From NCBI RefSeq assembly GCF_022539255.1, contig NZ_JAKZBV010000001.1:3658001-3722000 (forward strand): 64,000 nt of DNA, in the 5' to 3' direction. Numbering within the stretch: position 1 is the stretch's first letter; every line of letters begins with the position of its first letter. The notes beneath the pieces were generated by a model. That model had not been told where the DNA came from. It did not search any database and saw only the letters and a list, made by a program, of their open reading frames with translations. Positions 61,058 through 64,000 of this stretch are shown here, piece by piece. This stretch comes from Sinomonas terrae. GTDB lineage: Bacteria > Actinomycetota > Actinomycetes > Actinomycetales > Micrococcaceae. A program made the translations under genes and the position numbers.

Positions 61058-62551
61058 ATGAGCCTCGAACCCCAGCGCTCCGAGAGCGCGACGCACAGCG
61101 TCGAAGACACACTGCAACCCATTCCCGAGTCCGCCCGCACGACGAAGGTGTCGGGGCAGTTTTGGATCTGGGCGGGCGCCAACGTGGCCCCCATCAACTG
61201 GATCCTCGGAGCCCTCGGCATCCAACTCGGCCTTGGGCTCGCCGACACCATGACGGTCCTCGTCATCGGCAACGTGATTGGCATGCTCGGATTCGGATTC
61301 TTCGTCCTCCTCGGCCAGAAGACCGGCGCGACCGGCATGATCCTCGCCCGAGGAGCGTTCGGTCGCCGCGGAGCCTACCTCCCCGCTGTCATCCAGGCGA
61401 TCGTGGCCGTCGGCTGGTCCGCCGTCAACACGTGGGTCATCCTCGATCTCGTCATGGCGCTCTTCGGCCAGCTCGGCTGGGTCGACCCGAACCAGCAGAA
61501 TCTCGCGTGGCGGATCGTCGTGGCCGCGATCATCATGAGCGTCCAAGTCGCGATCTGCTATCGCGGCTACGGTGCGATCGCGAAGTTCGAGCGCATCACG
61601 ATGCCGCCGACGCTCCTCGTCCTCGTCGCGATGTCCGTCATCGCCTGGACCCAGCTCCACATCGACTGGGGCTACCAGGGGCAGCCCGGCCACATCCTCA
61701 CCGGAGATGCGCGGTTCGCCGCAATGTCGGGAATCATGACCGTGATCGGCATCGGGTGGGGCATCGGCTGGTTCACGTACGCCCCGGACTACTCCCGATT
61801 CGTCTCGAAGAGCATCCCCAAGTCGAAGCTCTACCTCACCTCGGTCCTCGGCCAGTTCCTGCCTGTCGTGTGGCTCGGCCTCCTCGGAGCGAGCCTCGCG
61901 ACGATGAACGGTACGGCCGATCCCGGCGAACTCGTGGTCAAGAGCTTCGGCGCCCTCGCCGTCCCGGTCATTCTGCTCGTCATCCACGGCCCGGTCGCAA
62001 CGAACATCATCAACCTGTACACGTTCGGCGTCGCGACCCAGGCCCTCGACATCCGGATCTCCCGGAAGAAGCTCTCGATCCTCGTCGGCTGCCTGTCGAT
62101 GGCCGCCGTCGTCCTCTTCCTCTTCGCCCAGGACTTCGCAACGCTGCTCGACAATTGGCTCGGAACGATCGTGGCCTGGGTTGCGACGTGGGGTGGCATC
62201 ATGGCCGTTCACTACTTCATCTTCGAACGCAGGCACACCGACTACAGCTACCTGTTCCTGAACCCGCGGGACACTCGCCTCAAGGCGGTCAACGCGTCCG
62301 CGCTCATCGCGTTCGGCGCGGGGCTCGTCATGACGTGGTTGTTCATGTACGGGACGCTCCCGATCTTCCAGGGGCCGATCGCCACCGCCATGGGCGGCGT
62401 CGACCTCTCGTGGCTCGCCGGCACCGTGACGTCCGCGGCGGTCTACTTCGCCCTCGGGTATGCCCAATTCCGGTCGCGGATCGCACACGACGTCCCACTC
62501 ATGGCCGTCTCGTCGGCTCCCCCTGCACCTTCGGCACAGGGGGCGTCATGA
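61058..62551 (+). CDS. NCS1-family nucleobase (cytosine/purine-type) permease
   Basis: A 497-residue, roughly 12-helix symporter. The opening QFWIWAGANVAPINWILGAL, then LVLVAMSVIAWTQL and IGWFTYAPDYSRFVSKSIPK, are typical of CodB-like NCS1 carriers. The substrate cannot be fixed from sequence; the next gene, creatininase, suggests creatinine or a related ureide/nucleobase. The stop overlaps the creatininase ATG. No good ribosome site precedes ATG 61058. Confidence 0.88.
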   Translation: MSLEPQRSESATHSVEDTLQPIPESARTTKVSGQFWIWAGANVAPINWILGALGIQLGLGLADTMTVLVIGNVIGMLGFGFFVLLGQKTGATGMILARGAFGRRGAYLPAVIQAIVAVGWSAVNTWVILDLVMALFGQLGWVDPNQQNLAWRIVVAAIIMSVQVAICYRGYGAIAKFERITMPPTLLVLVAMSVIAWTQLHIDWGYQGQPGHILTGDARFAAMSGIMTVIGIGWGIGWFTYAPDYSRFVSKSIPKSKLYLTSVLGQFLPVVWLGLLGASLATMNGTADPGELVVKSFGALAVPVILLVIHGPVATNIINLYTFGVATQALDIRISRKKLSILVGCLSMAAVVLFLFAQDFATLLDNWLGTIVAWVATWGGIMAVHYFIFERRHTDYSYLFLNPRDTRLKAVNASALIAFGAGLVMTWLFMYGTLPIFQGPIATAMGGVDLSWLAGTVTSAAVYFALGYAQFRSRIAHDVPLMAVSSAPPAPSAQGAS

Positions 62552-63345
62552 GCGTGTTCATGGAAGACCTCGACGCCTTCACCTACCGCGAGCGCCTCGC
62601 GACCGGGAACCGGCTCGTGATCGTGCCGGTCGGGTCGGTCGAGCAGCACGGCCCGCACCTCCCCCTCACGACTGACGTCCTGCTCGCCCGCGCTGTGAGC
62701 GGCCGGCTCGCGCAGGCGGTCGGAGCCCTCGTCGCCGCGCCCGTCGTGTACGGCTACAAGTCCCAGCAGCGTTCGGGGGGCGGCAACCACCTCGGCGGCA
62801 CGACGAGCCTCGACGCGACGACGATGATCGCCATTGCCCGCACTCTCACGCACGAGTTCGCGCGGCACGGAGCCGAAGGGGTCATCTTCCTCAATGGCCA
62901 CTTCGAGAACTACCAGTTCCTGTACGAGGGGGCCGAGCTCGCGACCAGGGAGCTCGCAGCGCGGGGCAGTGATCTCGAGGCCATGCTCCTCTCCTACTGG
63001 GACTTCGTGGACGACGCGACCCTCGAAGAGGTCTACGCGGGGAGCTTCCCCGGCTGGGATGTGGAGCACGGAGGGGTCCTCGAGACGTCGCTCATGCTCC
63101 ACCTCCATCCAGAACTCGTGGACCTCGGACGGGTCATGGACTTCCCGCCCGCGGAGCTGCCCCGCTACGACCTCCTGCCGGTCCGCCCCGAACTCACCCC
63201 CGCCTCGGGCTGCCTCTCCTCGGCGGCGAGAGGCTCCGCGGGGGCGGGTCGCCTGCTGCTTGAGCGGACGACGACGGCGCTCACCGAGGCGGTGGACGGT
63301 GCGTTTCAACGCAACCTCGTTGCATCCACGGAGACAAACCCTTGA
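62548..63345 (+). CDS. creatininase-family amidohydrolase
   Basis: A 265-residue metal-dependent enzyme. Family motifs are LVIVPVGSVEQHGPHLPLTT (Glu/His/Asp ligands), HLGGTTSLDATTMI and VIFLNGHFENYQF. Creatininase opens creatinine to creatine; paralogues act on other cyclic amides, so substrate is inferred. The ATG overlaps the permease stop. No creatinase gene (creatine to sarcosine) is in the window; the sarcosine oxidase operon is about 9.5 kb to the left. Confidence 0.85.
   Translation: MSVFMEDLDAFTYRERLATGNRLVIVPVGSVEQHGPHLPLTTDVLLARAVSGRLAQAVGALVAAPVVYGYKSQQRSGGGNHLGGTTSLDATTMIAIARTLTHEFARHGAEGVIFLNGHFENYQFLYEGAELATRELAARGSDLEAMLLSYWDFVDDATLEEVYAGSFPGWDVEHGGVLETSLMLHLHPELVDLGRVMDFPPAELPRYDLLPVRPELTPASGCLSSAARGSAGAGRLLLERTTTALTEAVDGAFQRNLVASTETNP
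63309..63325. promoter_or_regulatory. GCAAC-N3-GTTGC inverted repeat, copy 1
   Basis: ACGCAACCTCGTTGCAT, with a perfect 5-bp core inverted repeat, lies in the last codons of the creatininase gene. It matches copy 2 at 63372 (12 of the 14 arm positions identical, spacer also 3 nt). Confidence 0.5.
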
Positions 63346-63371
63346 CCGTGATCTAGCACACTCGTATTCTG

Positions 63372-63388
63372 ATGCAACAGCGTTGCAT
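63372..63388. promoter_or_regulatory. GCAAC-N3-GTTGC inverted repeat, copy 2
   Basis: ATGCAACAGCGTTGCAT is a perfect 7-bp inverted repeat with a 3-nt spacer, 33 bp before the MFS start. Two copies 63 bp apart in front of one gene look like operators (LacI- or GntR-like spacing); the regulator is not in view. Confidence 0.6.
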
Positions 63389-63420
63389 TTATAGCAACCC
63401 AAATCCCCCTGGTGGTTCCC

Positions 63421-64000
63421 ATGAGCACTGACAAGCCCTCTTTGGCCCACGCAACATCGGCCCCGCTGGCCTCCGGACTCGGCAAAGACGCCCGCCGGCG
63501 CGTTATCTGGGGCAGCTTCATCGGCAACTTCGTCGAATGGTTCGACTACGCCGTCTACGGCTACCTCGCCTCGACGATCGCCTCGGCGTTCTTCCCCGAC
63601 TCGGACAAGCAGACAGCGCTCCTCGCGACGTTCGCGGTCTTCGCGATCTCGTTCTTCGTGCGGCCGCTCGGCGGCTTCATCTGGGGCCACATCGGCGATC
63701 GGCTCGGCCGCCGCACTGCCCTTTCGATCTCGATCCTGATCATGAGCGGCGCGACGTTCTGCATCGCGCTCATCCCGTCGTACAGCCTCATCGGGGTCGG
63801 CGCGCCGATCATCCTGCTCGTCATCCGCGTCATCCAGGGCTTCTCGGCGGCCGGGGAGTACGCGGGAGCCTCGGCGTTCCTCGTCGAGTACGCCCCGGCC
63901 CACCGCCGCGGGATGTACGCCGCCGTCGTCCCCGCTTCGACGGCAGCCGGCCTCCTGCTGGGCTCGCTGCTCGCGGCGGTACTCTCGGTTGTCCTGAGTA
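63421..64000 (+). CDS. MHS-type MFS transporter (N-terminal part, cut by window end)
   Basis: The first 193 residues of a metabolite:H+ symporter. GSFIGNFVEWFDYAVYGYLA and the motif GHIGDRLGRRTALSISILIM are characteristic of the MHS subfamily (proline/betaine, alpha-ketoglutarate, citrate carriers). LVIRVIQGFSAAGEYAGASA also fits. The rest lies beyond the window, so neither substrate nor intactness can be judged. Confidence 0.88.
   Translation, partial: MSTDKPSLAHATSAPLASGLGKDARRRVIWGSFIGNFVEWFDYAVYGYLASTIASAFFPDSDKQTALLATFAVFAISFFVRPLGGFIWGHIGDRLGRRTALSISILIMSGATFCIALIPSYSLIGVGAPIILLVIRVIQGFSAAGEYAGASAFLVEYAPAHRRGMYAAVVPASTAAGLLLGSLLAAVLSVVLS

Overview
The window is high-GC DNA with the gene content of a Micrococcales actinobacterium, most like Arthrobacter or Sinomonas. 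This is inferred from codon bias, frequent GTG/TTG starts, ATGA gene overlaps, DUF222/HNH (13E12-type) endonuclease genes, a Streptomyces-like hopanoid cluster and an adrenodoxin-reductase-type FprA. No rRNA gene or taxonomic marker is present, so genus is not settled.

Layout. (1) 1-10 kb is a selenium/formate island: selB and selA (minus), tRNA-Sec (minus), selD (plus), then a minus-strand formate dehydrogenase operon fdhA-fdhB-nrfD-like. fdhA carries an in-frame UGA at the catalytic position, followed by a plausible bacterial SECIS hairpin, so the tRNA, the factors and their client enzyme lie together. (2) 10-13.3 kb holds a FUSC-type membrane protein, a small unknown protein, FprA and a MarR regulator. 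(3) 13.4-23.9 kb is one tightly overlapping hopanoid operon: dxs, hpnC, hpnD, hpnE, a polyprenyl synthase, shc, a fused hpnG-ispH and hpnH. (4) 23.9-30.6 kb is a convergent lipid locus: an SDR, a DMT transporter and an unusual glycosyltransferase-WS/DGAT fusion on the minus strand, and divergently an 810-residue membrane/kinase-like/flippase-like protein. (5) 30.7-44.2 kb contains a formate/nitrite-type channel, adenine deaminase, CorA, small unknown genes, a second FUSC protein, two MFS transporters (one with a Usp-like tail), a SOS-box-preceded HNH endonuclease, a HAD hydrolase, a Ser/Thr kinase and a decayed ribulose-monophosphate (hxlB/hxlA) remnant. (6) 44.2-53.9 kb is a minus-strand sarcosine/serine operon: glyA-soxB-soxD-soxA-soxG-purU-sdaA plus a small gene, ending at a strong terminator and facing a divergent GntR regulator. 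(7) 53.9-57.2 kb is a second HNH gene split by an IS256-family element; an 8-bp target duplication can be read, and removing the element restores the frame exactly. (8) 57.2-64 kb has a MmyB-like regulator, a DUF2087 protein, a PucR regulator, an NCS1 permease, a creatininase and the start of an MHS-type MFS transporter.

How the parts may work together (inference). Creatinine/sarcosine catabolism releases glycine and C1 units. SHMT, PurU and serine dehydratase turn these into serine, formate and pyruvate, and the selenium-dependent formate dehydrogenase with the FNT channel could dispose of formate. The RuMP remnant next to the sox operon suggests a lost formaldehyde-assimilation branch. The hopanoid operon, with its own dxs and ispH, and the adjacent fusion-rich lipid locus point to envelope remodelling. 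The most unusual items are the glycosyltransferase-WS/DGAT fusion with its divergent multidomain partner, the HpnG-IspH fusion, and short operator-like repeats around the regulators at 57-63 kb.
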